Notes under the pieces: model-generated
What the model saw: the letters and a program-made list of their open reading frames with translations, nothing else
Database searches by the model: none
What the model was told of the DNA's origin: nothing
Position numbers and translations under genes: made by a program
In this document: in pieces, positions 1 through 8,126 of the stretch
Layout: each line of letters opens with the position of its first letter
How positions within the stretch are numbered: the first letter of the stretch is position 1
Origin: an uncultured Clostridia bacterium
GTDB taxonomy: Bacteria > Bacillota > Clostridia > Oscillospirales > Acutalibacteraceae
NCBI GenBank assembly: GCA_944384995.1
Contig: CALWVN010000001.1
Location: forward strand, 399,185-463,184
Direction: 5' to 3'
Length of the DNA stretch: 64,000 nt

Positions 1-264
1 CTTTTCGAGATCGTCCGGATACGCGACGGTGAGCACGTCCTCGATCGTGTAGGGTTTCACGATCCAATAAGGCGAAACATGGTTATCCTTGAAGCTCGAG
101 TGCAGTACGGGCGCTTTTTCAAAAAAGCAGATCAACACGGTTTTCAGCGCCTCAATGTCGATCTCAAAATCATAGTGGAGTTCGACGTGCACCATGCGGT
201 CGTTGAAATCGCGGAACAGATAATGCATTTTGTCCCAAAGCTCTGCGTTCAGTTTTCGTTCCAT
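1..264 (-). CDS. Partial CDS, N-terminus of a condensation/acyltransferase-like protein
   Basis: An open frame on the minus strand starts with ATG at 264 and runs off the left edge, giving 88 codons. The visible N-terminus has the pattern of condensation-domain-like CoA-dependent acyltransferases: a segment reading VHVELHYDFEIDIEALK, then a phenylalanine-rich helix and the motif APVLHSSF, which resembles the hopeful 'ryPvLrsrF' stretch of that superfamily. The catalytic HHxxxD motif would lie outside the window. Its start overlaps the end of the upstream membrane-protein gene by 16 bases, so the two are probably co-transcribed and translationally coupled. The family assignment is tentative. 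Confidence 0.6.
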   Translation of the reverse strand, partial: MERKLNAELWDKMHYLFRDFNDRMVHVELHYDFEIDIEALKTVLICFFEKAPVLHSSFKDNHVSPYWIVKPYTIEDVLTVAYPDDLEK

Positions 265-1061
265 GCCTGTTCCACCTCCGGCTTATATTTGTATTTTGAA
301 TTGTTGACCATGGTCGCGATCAGCAAAATCACATCGATCGCTACGCCAAGGAGAATGATGATCCAGCCCGGATCCCACGGAATCACGCGCAGACCGCCTA
401 AGACGACATAGAGCATGGGCGCGGCAACGGGAATGTAAACAAGATAATTGATGATGCGCAGCTTCTGGTGCGTCACGTGCGCATACACCGCATCGGCAAG
501 CAGGATGCCCACCACACCTGCAGGGAAGATGACCCAAGCCTGCGAAAAGCCCGTGAACATCAACACAATCAGGAAAATCGCCGTGTCTACACACATGACG
601 GCGAGCGCAAGCAGGACGCGCGCAATGGGGTGGAAGATACGGCGCATCTGCGTGACACGCGCCACGCCCACGCCAAGCAGGAACACCGCCCAGCACAGAA
701 AGCCGTCGGCAAAGATCAGCCAGGTTCTGCTCCATGCATCGGTCAGGAAGCTGACGGCAAGATACAGCACCAAAAACAGGATCGCAAGCGCCGGCGTGCC
801 GAACAGCATGACCTTATTGACGAGCTTTTTATGCTTTTCCTTGCGGTCCTCCGCACAGAATTTTTCGAATCCGTCTTTAAGGTTCGGAAACTCGCTGATG
901 ATCAGATCCGTCAGCACTTTTTCGTCGCGCAGCCCCGCGTGCGTGACCTCGGCGGCGCGCTCCGACATTTGATCGAGCACCTGCCGCTTGTAGCGGTACA
1001 GCGTGCCGTCGTCGCGGATATCCTGCAAGGTATCTTCAATGTAGTCAATGTAGCTGTTCAT
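249..1061 (-). CDS. Six-helix membrane protein with DUF1700-like N-terminal helical domain
   Basis: A 270-residue protein. Residues 1-75 are soluble and helical (MNSYIDYIEDTLQDI, later LISEFPNLKDGFEKF), a layout that recalls the N-terminal HAAS/DUF1700 helical domain often joined to membrane proteins and regulated by PadR-like factors. Six hydrophobic segments follow, at about residues 85-105, 113-134, 145-167, 174-193, 204-223 and 231-251. The start has a GGAGG-type ribosome site (gcggaggaatcc). The function is unknown. The 3' end overlaps the partial acyltransferase-like gene, suggesting an operon. The DUF1700 relation is inferred from pattern only. Confidence 0.75.
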   Translation of the reverse strand: MNSYIDYIEDTLQDIRDDGTLYRYKRQVLDQMSERAAEVTHAGLRDEKVLTDLIISEFPNLKDGFEKFCAEDRKEKHKKLVNKVMLFGTPALAILFLVLYLAVSFLTDAWSRTWLIFADGFLCWAVFLLGVGVARVTQMRRIFHPIARVLLALAVMCVDTAIFLIVLMFTGFSQAWVIFPAGVVGILLADAVYAHVTHQKLRIINYLVYIPVAAPMLYVVLGGLRVIPWDPGWIIILLGVAIDVILLIATMVNNSKYKYKPEVEQAWNEN

Positions 1062-1163
1062 GGATTCCTCCGCTATTAAAATTTACATCATCATTTTACC
1101 ATAAAGCACCGATTTTGTCTGTCATTTTTACTTTGCGCCGAAGAAACCTGCGGTTGCAGGCGG

Positions 1164-2639
1164 TCAGCTCTCTTCGATCACAATACCGCGTGCGGCGCGC
1201 TGCTCGGCAAGCTCTTTGGTAATACGGTCCTTCTTTTCACCGACCAGATCATAGAAGAACAGCGGAATAATGCAAAGGATCATCGATATGGCGGGAATGA
1301 TCGAAATGAGGGAGAACATTCCCGTGCGTACGGTCTCGCTCATTTCAAGCGGGTTCGCCGTGACCGAGGCGTTGATGCTTGCCACGTCGAGATTGACGAT
1401 CATGTACATCACAATGATAAAGCTGGTGCTGATGGCATTGCCGAATTTAGCGATGAAGCCCTGTACCGCCGCGCCGAGCCCTGTTTGACGGACACCGGTT
1501 TTCCACTCCATATAATCGAGGCAGTCACCGAGCATGGCATAGGTGCAGACATTGATCGCGCCCAGCGGGATACAGGCGATAACAAAGAACGGAATACACC
1601 ACAGGAAGTTGTCATATCCCAAAAACCAAATCACGACGCCGGATACCGCACCCAAAACACAGGTTCCCATCAAGATCTGCTTATAATTCCAACGCTTGAA
1701 CAAAAGCGGCATGACGAGCATCGTCCCGAACATCCCCGCTGCGCTCGCCACCTGGAAAATGGTGGAAACCAAACTGATATTGCTTTGCAGCGCCGCCTCC
1801 TGCTCCGCGACCGACAGTCCCGTGAGATCTTTGCCGACATAAATGCTGTACCGCGCAACGTGCACCGCACCCGCCTGATACATATACCGTGCGGCGGACA
1901 GCACACCCATAAGGGCTGTAAGCATCAGCGGCTTGCAGCGGAACAGCCTGCCAAGCGCGGTCTGTTGCCCTTTTTTGCGCTTGGGCGGGTTCGGGATAGA
2001 GACGCGCTCTTTGGTCTTAAAATATACGCGTGCAAACAGGATATTACCAAGCACCGAGCAGAACAGCGCGATGACCGTATATTTGGTCTGCTCAAGCTGC
2101 GTGCCGCTTAAATGCATCCGTGCAAGCACAGGACCCAGAACCATGAAAAATGCAATGGGCACAGCAGAGCCGACACCGTTTGCCGTGCGTCCCCGGCTGA
2201 TGATGACGCCGCGCTCGTCGGGATTGGGCGTGAGGGCATTCGGCAGTCCCCAGAACGGCACGTCGCACACGGTATACGCCATATCCCAAAGCACATAGGT
2301 CACGGCGGCATAGACCATAAGCCCCGTCATCGAAATATGCGGCGCCTGAAACAGCAAAACGGTCAGGATTGCGACCGGGATAGGCGCAAACAGCAGGTAA
2401 GGGCGCATTTTACCGTTTTTGAGATTGACGCGATCCATAATATAGCCCATGATCGGGTCGTTGAAGGAATCCCAGATACGCGCAAACAGCATCAAGAACA
2501 GCACGAACACGGGCGTGAGCTTCATGACGTTCATGTAGAAGTCCGAAATATACGAACTCATCATGGCGTAAACCATGCCCTGCCCAAACGCGCCGACACA
2601 GTATGCCATCCACTCTTTTTTCGGCGAATACGTTTTCAT
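1164..2639 (-). CDS. GPH-family sugar:cation symporter (MFS)
   Basis: A 491-residue polytopic membrane protein with about 12 transmembrane segments. The signature of the glycoside-pentoside-hexuronide (GPH/MelB) family is clear: RIWDSFNDPIMGYIMDR near residue 55 is the family's Asp-rich cation-binding region, followed by KMRPYLLFAPIP. A second half-signature, MLGDCLDYMEWKTG, lies near residue 370. The family couples Na+ or H+ to uptake of sugars or glycosides; the substrate cannot be read from sequence. It sits 18 bases after the metallophosphoesterase gene, with a strong ggggagg ribosome site in that gap, so the two form an operon. Confidence 0.88.
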   Translation of the reverse strand: MKTYSPKKEWMAYCVGAFGQGMVYAMMSSYISDFYMNVMKLTPVFVLFLMLFARIWDSFNDPIMGYIMDRVNLKNGKMRPYLLFAPIPVAILTVLLFQAPHISMTGLMVYAAVTYVLWDMAYTVCDVPFWGLPNALTPNPDERGVIISRGRTANGVGSAVPIAFFMVLGPVLARMHLSGTQLEQTKYTVIALFCSVLGNILFARVYFKTKERVSIPNPPKRKKGQQTALGRLFRCKPLMLTALMGVLSAARYMYQAGAVHVARYSIYVGKDLTGLSVAEQEAALQSNISLVSTIFQVASAAGMFGTMLVMPLLFKRWNYKQILMGTCVLGAVSGVVIWFLGYDNFLWCIPFFVIACIPLGAINVCTYAMLGDCLDYMEWKTGVRQTGLGAAVQGFIAKFGNAISTSFIIVMYMIVNLDVASINASVTANPLEMSETVRTGMFSLISIIPAISMILCIIPLFFYDLVGEKKDRITKELAEQRAARGIVIEES

Positions 2640-2657
2640 TTGCGTCCTCCCCTGTTT

Positions 2658-4043
2658 TTATGATTTTGTATTCGGAACCGGCAGCACAGCGTCGCTGTCC
2701 GGATAGCCGCCGTCGTACAGCAAGCCCTGGACGATCATATCCAGATCGGCAATAGCGATTCCTTTAATTACGCGGCGCAGCAGCGGACGAAGTCTTCGAT
2801 ACAGCGCCATAAAGGACTCGTACTCGGGAGAGCCGGGTTTATACGGCTCGTCGCCGCCGTACATATTGCGGATGAGTATGAGCACGAAATCACGCAGATA
2901 TACATTGCGCATTTCGGGCGCAATCTTCGATGCGCACCACAGAAGCCTGCCTGCCCTTTGAAAGGTCAGCTTCTCCATAAGCTTTCCCGCAAAGCGGATG
3001 GGCACGCGCAGCTTCCAAGCTGTTTCGCTCGGCAGACCGAAATCGGGCGCGATCTCGCAAAAGCGGCGGATGTCGTGTGCTGCGGCATCCAAAATATCGC
3101 GCAGCATAAATTCAAAATGGTCAAGGCTGTATTGTATATAGCTTTTGCCGCCGAGATCCCAATTTATGTCTGTGAGGTGATCGGTCTTGACGGTCAGGCT
3201 TTTATCCGTGAGCGTCATATGCCGGATCGGGCTCGGGTAGCAGATCAGGCTGCCCGTATTGATATCGAAGATCCGATTGCCCTTCTCGGAGTCAAAATAC
3301 CCGATATTTTGCATATGCGTGTGCCCCGTGAACATGAAGTGCACGCCTGCATCCGCGAGCATGGAAGCGATCTGCACATGATTGCCGATGAGATCGTCAG
3401 GGCTGAAAAAGCCATACAGCGGGTTTGGCGGCAGCAGCGGATGGTGCCCCATCGAGAGCAGAACATCGCCGCTTTGCTTTCCAAGCTCCAGCTGCTCGCG
3501 AAGCCACCGCAACTGATCCTCGTCATAGCCGTGGAACCCTTTCTCCCAGCCGATGCCGTCATCATTGAGCGCAAACAGCCGATAGCCGGGTGCGATCTGC
3601 GCGACATAGGAAAAGCTCTTTTCGTGCACGGAAAGCGCCGAGGCGGGACCGAACGCCCAATATACCTTTAAAAGCTCGCTTTTCGGAAGTCCCTCGGCAG
3701 GATATTCCCCTTTTTCCGCGGAATACCGCTTCGGGTACGGGCAGGTATCGTGCGTCGCTGTCAAAACATACACGCGCTTGCCGCCTGCGGTCAAGCGCTG
3801 AAGCTTCTCACGCATGGCATAATGCCCCTCGCGCTCGCCGTCGCAGACCAAGTCACCGCTGACGAGAACGACCTGTGTTTCACGGTCGCGTAAAATATAT
3901 TCTGTGGCAGCGTCTAAGATCGCACCGCTTTCCGCTACACATTTCTGGTCATATTTTGCACGGTGTTCCCACGCCTTGCCGGCGGGGTTAAGCACCTCGG
4001 ACGCATAAAAATGCGTATCGGTAATTTGATAAAACTGAAGCAT
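2658..4043 (-). CDS. Calcineurin-like metallophosphoesterase, cytoplasmic
   Basis: A 461-residue protein with no signal peptide. The metal-binding motifs of calcineurin-like phosphoesterases appear in order: ITDTHFY (D-x-H) at about 7, VSGDLVCDGER (GD) at about 61, a modified GNH[D/E] box reading LTATHDTC near 97, MGHHPLL near 203, and FTGHTHMQ (GHTH) near 240. In the third box Gly-Asn is replaced by Ala-Thr, which removes the usual metal-ligand Asn; activity may be altered. The C-terminal 180 residues are helical and resemble the helical cap of the N-terminal half of the secreted phosphoesterase at 57275-60811. It is the first gene of a pair with a GPH transporter. The substrate is unknown. 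Confidence 0.82.
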   Translation of the reverse strand: MLQFYQITDTHFYASEVLNPAGKAWEHRAKYDQKCVAESGAILDAATEYILRDRETQVVLVSGDLVCDGEREGHYAMREKLQRLTAGGKRVYVLTATHDTCPYPKRYSAEKGEYPAEGLPKSELLKVYWAFGPASALSVHEKSFSYVAQIAPGYRLFALNDDGIGWEKGFHGYDEDQLRWLREQLELGKQSGDVLLSMGHHPLLPPNPLYGFFSPDDLIGNHVQIASMLADAGVHFMFTGHTHMQNIGYFDSEKGNRIFDINTGSLICYPSPIRHMTLTDKSLTVKTDHLTDINWDLGGKSYIQYSLDHFEFMLRDILDAAAHDIRRFCEIAPDFGLPSETAWKLRVPIRFAGKLMEKLTFQRAGRLLWCASKIAPEMRNVYLRDFVLILIRNMYGGDEPYKPGSPEYESFMALYRRLRPLLRRVIKGIAIADLDMIVQGLLYDGGYPDSDAVLPVPNTKS

Positions 4044-4084
4044 CGCTTATCCCCTTGTTGCTAACCCAAAACAAGCTGTCGAAT

Positions 4085-4123
4085 GAAAAAGCACGGCAGA
4101 ACGGAAAAACCGCCCTGCCGTGC
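4085..4123 (-). terminator. Rho-independent terminator of the PASTA pseudokinase gene
   Basis: An inverted repeat GCACGGCAG / CTGCCGTGC with a partly paired interior is followed on the minus strand by TTTTT. It lies 10 bases beyond the stop codon at 4133. Confidence 0.8.
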
Positions 4124-4132
4124 AGCACTGCG

Positions 4133-5797
4133 TTAAAAGCCGCCGAAAAGCCCACCGAGCAGTGAATCATTCTGCGTGGTCGGTACTTCGCCCCAAACCT
4201 GCACATAGATCTCACGCCCGCGTTCGTAATCCTTATCGGGTTCCGGCGTAGTGGCTATGACAATCCCCGCGGTGTGGGAACCATCGTTCTCGCGCTCGAC
4301 GCGCGTGCAGGTAAAGCCGCGGCTGACCAGCAGCTGCACCGCCGCGTCATACTGCATACCCGATACATCCGGCAGCGTGACATATTCCACGCCGCGGCTG
4401 ACCACGATAGTCAGATCCGAGCCCATCGGGACACGCTCGCCTTCATCTGTGCCCTGCGAAATGATCATATCGCTTTCGACTGTATCGCTGTATGCATATT
4501 CCACAACAAAATGAAAACGCTCATTGAGGACCGTATCGCTTTGGATGCGCGAATAGCTTTGCCCCACAAAATTCGGCACGTCCACAAGTTCTGTTGCTGC
4601 AGCCGTAGTGGTCGTAGAATCCTGCCCTGCGGTGTCGCGCGTGGCAAACAAATAAATGCCCAGCGCGATAAGCCCGATGGCCAGACACACGCCGAATGAA
4701 ATAAGCAATGTGCGTGTCTGCTCCTGCTTGCGCAGCAGCTCACGGCGAAGCTCCTCCTTACGGCGGCGCTCCGCTTCCTCCGCTTCGGTTGTCACGGCTT
4801 TTGCCGCCTCTTCGGCCTGCGCCTTACGCGCGACCATAACCTTCGGCGACCCGGAAAGCTCCTCCCGGTATTCATCCATACTTTCGGTGCGATCATCCGG
4901 AGAAATCGCCATGGCATTTTGGATCGCACTCACCACATATGCAGGCAAGACCTCCGCGAATTTCGGCGGGATCATCCATTTATCATTGGCGACGCGCTCC
5001 GTAGCCTCCTGCGGGGTGCTGCCGATGAGCATACGATAGGTCACCGCACCGAAGGCATACACATCCGTCCAAGCGCCGACGGAGCCCACGCGGCTGTACT
5101 GCTCGATCGCAGCATAGCCTGCGAACAACTCGCTGTCAAAGCCCGTATCCATGACGCGCGCAGCGGGGATCATAAAATCCGTCAGGCGGATCTTACCGTC
5201 GCGCCCGAGGCGCAGGGTGTTCGGTGAGATCCCGCAGTGGAACACGCCCATCTCATGCAGCTTGGAGACGGTGGAAACCACAGGCATCAAAAGCGTTTTG
5301 GTCTGTTCAAAGCTCAGATACCCGGTTCGGCTTTTTAACAGGAATTCCCGCAAAGAGATCGTTTCTACATATTCCGATACAGCGTATGCCGTGCCGTTGT
5401 CTTCTATGATGTCCAAAACGGGAATGAGCGCGGTCATCGCGCGCAGGCGTGCAAGCTTGCGCCAAAGCTCTAAAAAATCGGCAAGCCCGTCATGGAACAG
5501 CAGCTCACTGCCGACCTTGACACGCAAAACCGTATCTGCAGCTGTACGGATGATGTGCTGCTCAGGCAGGAATTCCCGAATCGTGACCGCCGTTTTGCGC
5601 TCACGATCCCAGCCGATATAAGTCACGCCGTCGCCCGCAGCGGACAACATTTTCCCGACGACATACCGCCCGCCGACCTGCGAGCGCAGCGGCAGATAAG
5701 GTGCTATCTGCGGCGTATCCACAGAGAACCCACAGTGCGGGCATTGCCTGGCGTCACCGATCTCTTTCATGCAGCCCATGCACAGCGTATCCAGCAT
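4133..5797 (-). CDS. PASTA-domain transmembrane serine/threonine pseudokinase with N-terminal zinc ribbon
   Basis: A 554-residue protein. Residues 6-22 form a zinc ribbon (C6, C9, C19, C22). A kinase-like domain spans about 40-300, one transmembrane helix lies near 365-390, and two PASTA repeats occupy about 405-540. The overall pattern matches Firmicute kinases of the 'VAIKEyfP ... HRDISPDNI ... IDFG ... YAPPEQY' type, but key residues are missing. The glycine loop is LSAAGDG, the ATP-anchoring Lys is Arg74 (VTIREFLPEQ), the HRD triad is HCG (187-189) and the following Asn is Thr, and DFG is DFM (207-209). The conserved AxEQYS and WTDVYAFG elements remain. The fold is therefore kept while catalysis is probably lost, suggesting a peptidoglycan-sensing scaffold. 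It is monocistronic, with its own promoter and terminator. Confidence 0.85.
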   Translation of the reverse strand: MLDTLCMGCMKEIGDARQCPHCGFSVDTPQIAPYLPLRSQVGGRYVVGKMLSAAGDGVTYIGWDRERKTAVTIREFLPEQHIIRTAADTVLRVKVGSELLFHDGLADFLELWRKLARLRAMTALIPVLDIIEDNGTAYAVSEYVETISLREFLLKSRTGYLSFEQTKTLLMPVVSTVSKLHEMGVFHCGISPNTLRLGRDGKIRLTDFMIPAARVMDTGFDSELFAGYAAIEQYSRVGSVGAWTDVYAFGAVTYRMLIGSTPQEATERVANDKWMIPPKFAEVLPAYVVSAIQNAMAISPDDRTESMDEYREELSGSPKVMVARKAQAEEAAKAVTTEAEEAERRRKEELRRELLRKQEQTRTLLISFGVCLAIGLIALGIYLFATRDTAGQDSTTTTAAATELVDVPNFVGQSYSRIQSDTVLNERFHFVVEYAYSDTVESDMIISQGTDEGERVPMGSDLTIVVSRGVEYVTLPDVSGMQYDAAVQLLVSRGFTCTRVERENDGSHTAGIVIATTPEPDKDYERGREIYVQVWGEVPTTQNDSLLGGLFGGF

Positions 5798-5849
5798 TCG
5801 CGTTGCCTCCCGTTCGGAACAAAATTTTCTACGCGTAAAATCTCATCTT

Positions 5850-5879
5850 ATGATAGCAAATTGGGGGTCGGTTTGTCAA
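5850..5879 (-). promoter_or_regulatory. Sigma-A type promoter of the PASTA pseudokinase gene
   Basis: On the minus strand TTGACA (5879-5874), an 18-base spacer and TATCAT (5855-5850) lie about 50 bases upstream of the ATG at 5797. Confidence 0.7.
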
Positions 5880-5950
5880 GATTCACCGCACACGCGCGTT
5901 CGACAAAATGCATAAATTTATATAAAACGAGGCATGGCACATTTAAACAG

Positions 5951-5988
5951 GAAAACACCGGCGCCTTTCAAAACGCGCCGGTGTTTTC
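5951..5988. terminator. Terminator after the YczE-like gene, symmetric
   Basis: A perfect 14-bp stem, GAAAACACCGGCGC / GCGCCGGTGTTTTC, surrounds a 10-base loop. It is placed 33 bases past the stop at 6022. A-rich and T-rich ends let it work in both directions, but only a minus-strand gene precedes it. Confidence 0.75.
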
Positions 5989-6021
5989 AGCATATAAAAA
6001 GGGAAGAAAAATGAAAAAGGC

Positions 6022-6765
6022 TTAAGAAGCGAAATGCCCGTTCACGGAGATATACGCACCGCCGAAACGGGTGAAATCATAGAAGTGCACCGTCGGGCGG
6101 AAGGCGTCGGGCGAGGCGTTCAGGATCTTTTCGGAAACATGGGCATTGAAGAACGAGACGATCGGGCCCATGCAAAACGCCGTAACAACCGTGCCGACGC
6201 CGACGGGGCCGGAAAGCAGGAACGCAATCCCGGTGCAGACGACATCCGTCAGCACGCGGCACCATTTGTAAGGGATCGGGGTGCGGTCATGGAGAACAAA
6301 ACCGACCGCATCATAAGGCCCTACGCCGAGAGAGGCAGTAAAGAACAGGGATGCCGAAAGGCTCAAAAGGATCACACCGCACAGCATTAAACCAAGCCGC
6401 ACAGGCAGGGACGTCGGTTCCGGCAGGAAACGCGCATACAGCGCAGTGAAGAAGTCGCACACATAGCCGACGCCGACCATATTAATAACCGTGCCGAGGT
6501 TAATGAGCTTTTTAGAAAAGCGCGCCACGATCAGCAGCAGAACCGCATTCACGAGCATCTGCCAAAAGCCGAAGCTCACTCCGATTTTTGCACTGACGGA
6601 CATGTTCAGCGCCGTGAAAGGATCCACACCCATCCCCGAAAACGAGAAAACGGAAATGCCGAAGCCCATCAGCAAAATGCTGAAGAACATCATGCCGACG
6701 CGGCGCTTGCCGTGTTCGCTTTTCCAAATCGTTTTAGGTTGCATTTGCTTGAGGATCTCTGCCAT
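6022..6765 (-). CDS. YczE/YyaS/YitT-type membrane protein
   Basis: A 247-residue integral membrane protein. It carries the repeated signature of this family: FSGMGVDPFTALNMSVSAKIG near residue 44 in the first half and ASLGVGPYDAVGFVLHDRT near 146 in the second, each after a transmembrane helix. About five to six helices are visible in total. The molecular function of the family is poorly known; some members sit beside antibiotic-synthesis or transport genes. The gene stands alone, with a consensus promoter upstream and a hairpin terminator downstream. Confidence 0.8.
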   Translation of the reverse strand: MAEILKQMQPKTIWKSEHGKRRVGMMFFSILLMGFGISVFSFSGMGVDPFTALNMSVSAKIGVSFGFWQMLVNAVLLLIVARFSKKLINLGTVINMVGVGYVCDFFTALYARFLPEPTSLPVRLGLMLCGVILLSLSASLFFTASLGVGPYDAVGFVLHDRTPIPYKWCRVLTDVVCTGIAFLLSGPVGVGTVVTAFCMGPIVSFFNAHVSEKILNASPDAFRPTVHFYDFTRFGGAYISVNGHFAS

Positions 6766-6820
6766 GGGAGTCGCCTTTCTTGTGCTTGTTGCATAGATAT
6801 GAGTCTTTCAATTTGGTAAT

Positions 6821-6849
6821 AGTATACAATTGCTTTTGCAGATTGTCAA
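6821..6849 (-). promoter_or_regulatory. Consensus promoter of the YczE-like gene
   Basis: On the minus strand TTGACA (6849-6844), 17 bases and TATACT (6826-6821), about 55 bases ahead of the ATG at 6765. Confidence 0.8.
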
Positions 6850-7072
6850 CGCAGGAACCACATTTTTTGTTTGTTGCAGCAAAGTTTCTCGTTTTATATG
6901 AATCGACCAATTGCAGCAGTACATTTTTGTGTACTTTGACAGATTTTAATAGTGTGTTTCAAGAAGGAGCTAAAAAAATAGGCATTCCTCCGAGAATTTT
7001 TCGGAAAAATTCCGTTAGAAACATGCGATGCTATCGGTTGTTTTGTTTGAATAATCGTCAGTGAATTTCAAT
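6850..7072. other. Non-coding, AT-rich spacer with three small inverted repeats
   Basis: I see no convincing gene here. Three short perfect inverted repeats are present: GTACA/TGTAC at 6919-6934, GAATTTTTC/GAAAAATTC at 6994-7012, and GTGAATT/AATTCAC at 7061-7076, which overlaps the mnmA stop. None has a proper T-run on the minus strand, so a standard mnmA terminator is not evident. Confidence 0.5.
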
Positions 7073-8113
7073 TCACATAATTGTGCCGCCGCCGACGACC
7101 GTATCGCCGTCATACAGGACTGCCGCCTGCCCGGCTGTCACGGCACGCTGCGGTACATCGAAATGAATACACAAATGATTCTGATCCGTCTGCTCGACCG
7201 TCGCGGGCTGTTCAGACTGGTTGTAGCGAATCTTCACAGACAGGCGCTCAGGCCGGTCAAGGGATTCGCAGGCAATCAGGTTGATATCGCCCACCTCGAC
7301 CGTATCGGAGAGCAGATCCTCCTGAAAGCCCAGCCGCACACGGTTATGCTGCACATCCTTTTCCACCACATACATGGACGCAGGCAGTGCGAGCCCTAAC
7401 CCCCGCCGCTGTCCGACAGTATAGCGGATGATCCCCTTGTGCGTGCCGAGAACATTCCCCTGCATATCCGTAAAATCCCCGCAGGGAAAGGTCTTGCCCG
7501 TATAGCGTTCAATGAACGCAGCGTAATCACCGTCCGGCACGAAGCAGATGTCCTGACTCTCGCTGCGGTCGGCATTTTCAAAGCTTTGTGCGCGTGCGAT
7601 CTCACGCACCTCCGGCTTGGTCAACGTGCCGAGTGGGAACCGAACACGCCCGAGCACCTCTTGCGAAAGCGAATACAACACATAGCTTTGGTCTTTTGCC
7701 TTATCCACCGCTTTTTGCAGCAGCAGTCGGCTGCCCTGCCGGGATATGCGTGCATAATGGCCTGTGGCAACAAGATCGGCACCGAGCTCCCGTACCTTAT
7801 CCATAAACAGCCCAAATTTGATATAGCGGTTGCAGACGATACAGGGGTTGGGTGTCAGGCCGGCGGCATAGGCACGCACAAAGCGTTCCATGACCTGCGC
7901 GCGGAATTCGGTTTGCAGATCCCAGACCAAATGCGGACAACCGAGCCTTGCACACACGGCAGCCGCGCGATTCTCCTCTTCGGAAGCGCCGCCGCACAGG
8001 CGCATGGTGACGCCTGTTGCCGCCTTCCCTTCGTTAAGGGCAAGGTACGCTGCCACGGAACTGTCCACGCCGCCGCTCATGGCGATGGCGATTTTTGTGT
8101 TTTGCTTTTCCAT
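7073..8113 (-). CDS. mnmA: tRNA-specific 2-thiouridylase MnmA
   Basis: A 346-residue enzyme close to the family's usual 350-370. It thiolates U34 of tRNAs for Lys, Glu and Gln, taking sulfur through a persulfide relay. The PP-loop SGGVDSS stands at residues 14-20. The two catalytic cysteines appear in TPNPCIVCN (near 95) and SQDICFVPDGDY (near 190). A C-terminal beta-barrel tRNA-binding part follows, with GQRRGLGLAL marking the central domain. The gene begins 13 bases after nadA, so the two are probably one transcript read from the nadA promoter. Confidence 0.95.
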   Translation of the reverse strand: MEKQNTKIAIAMSGGVDSSVAAYLALNEGKAATGVTMRLCGGASEEENRAAAVCARLGCPHLVWDLQTEFRAQVMERFVRAYAAGLTPNPCIVCNRYIKFGLFMDKVRELGADLVATGHYARISRQGSRLLLQKAVDKAKDQSYVLYSLSQEVLGRVRFPLGTLTKPEVREIARAQSFENADRSESQDICFVPDGDYAAFIERYTGKTFPCGDFTDMQGNVLGTHKGIIRYTVGQRRGLGLALPASMYVVEKDVQHNRVRLGFQEDLLSDTVEVGDINLIACESLDRPERLSVKIRYNQSEQPATVEQTDQNHLCIHFDVPQRAVTAGQAAVLYDGDTVVGGGTIM

Positions 8114-8126
8114 ATTGCTGCCTTGT

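Noticed and set aside
6780-7064. A 94-codon plus-strand open frame in the spacer between the YczE-like gene and mnmA
   Set aside because: It has no ribosome site, overlaps the YczE-like promoter, has an odd Cys/Phe-rich composition and resembles nothing known.
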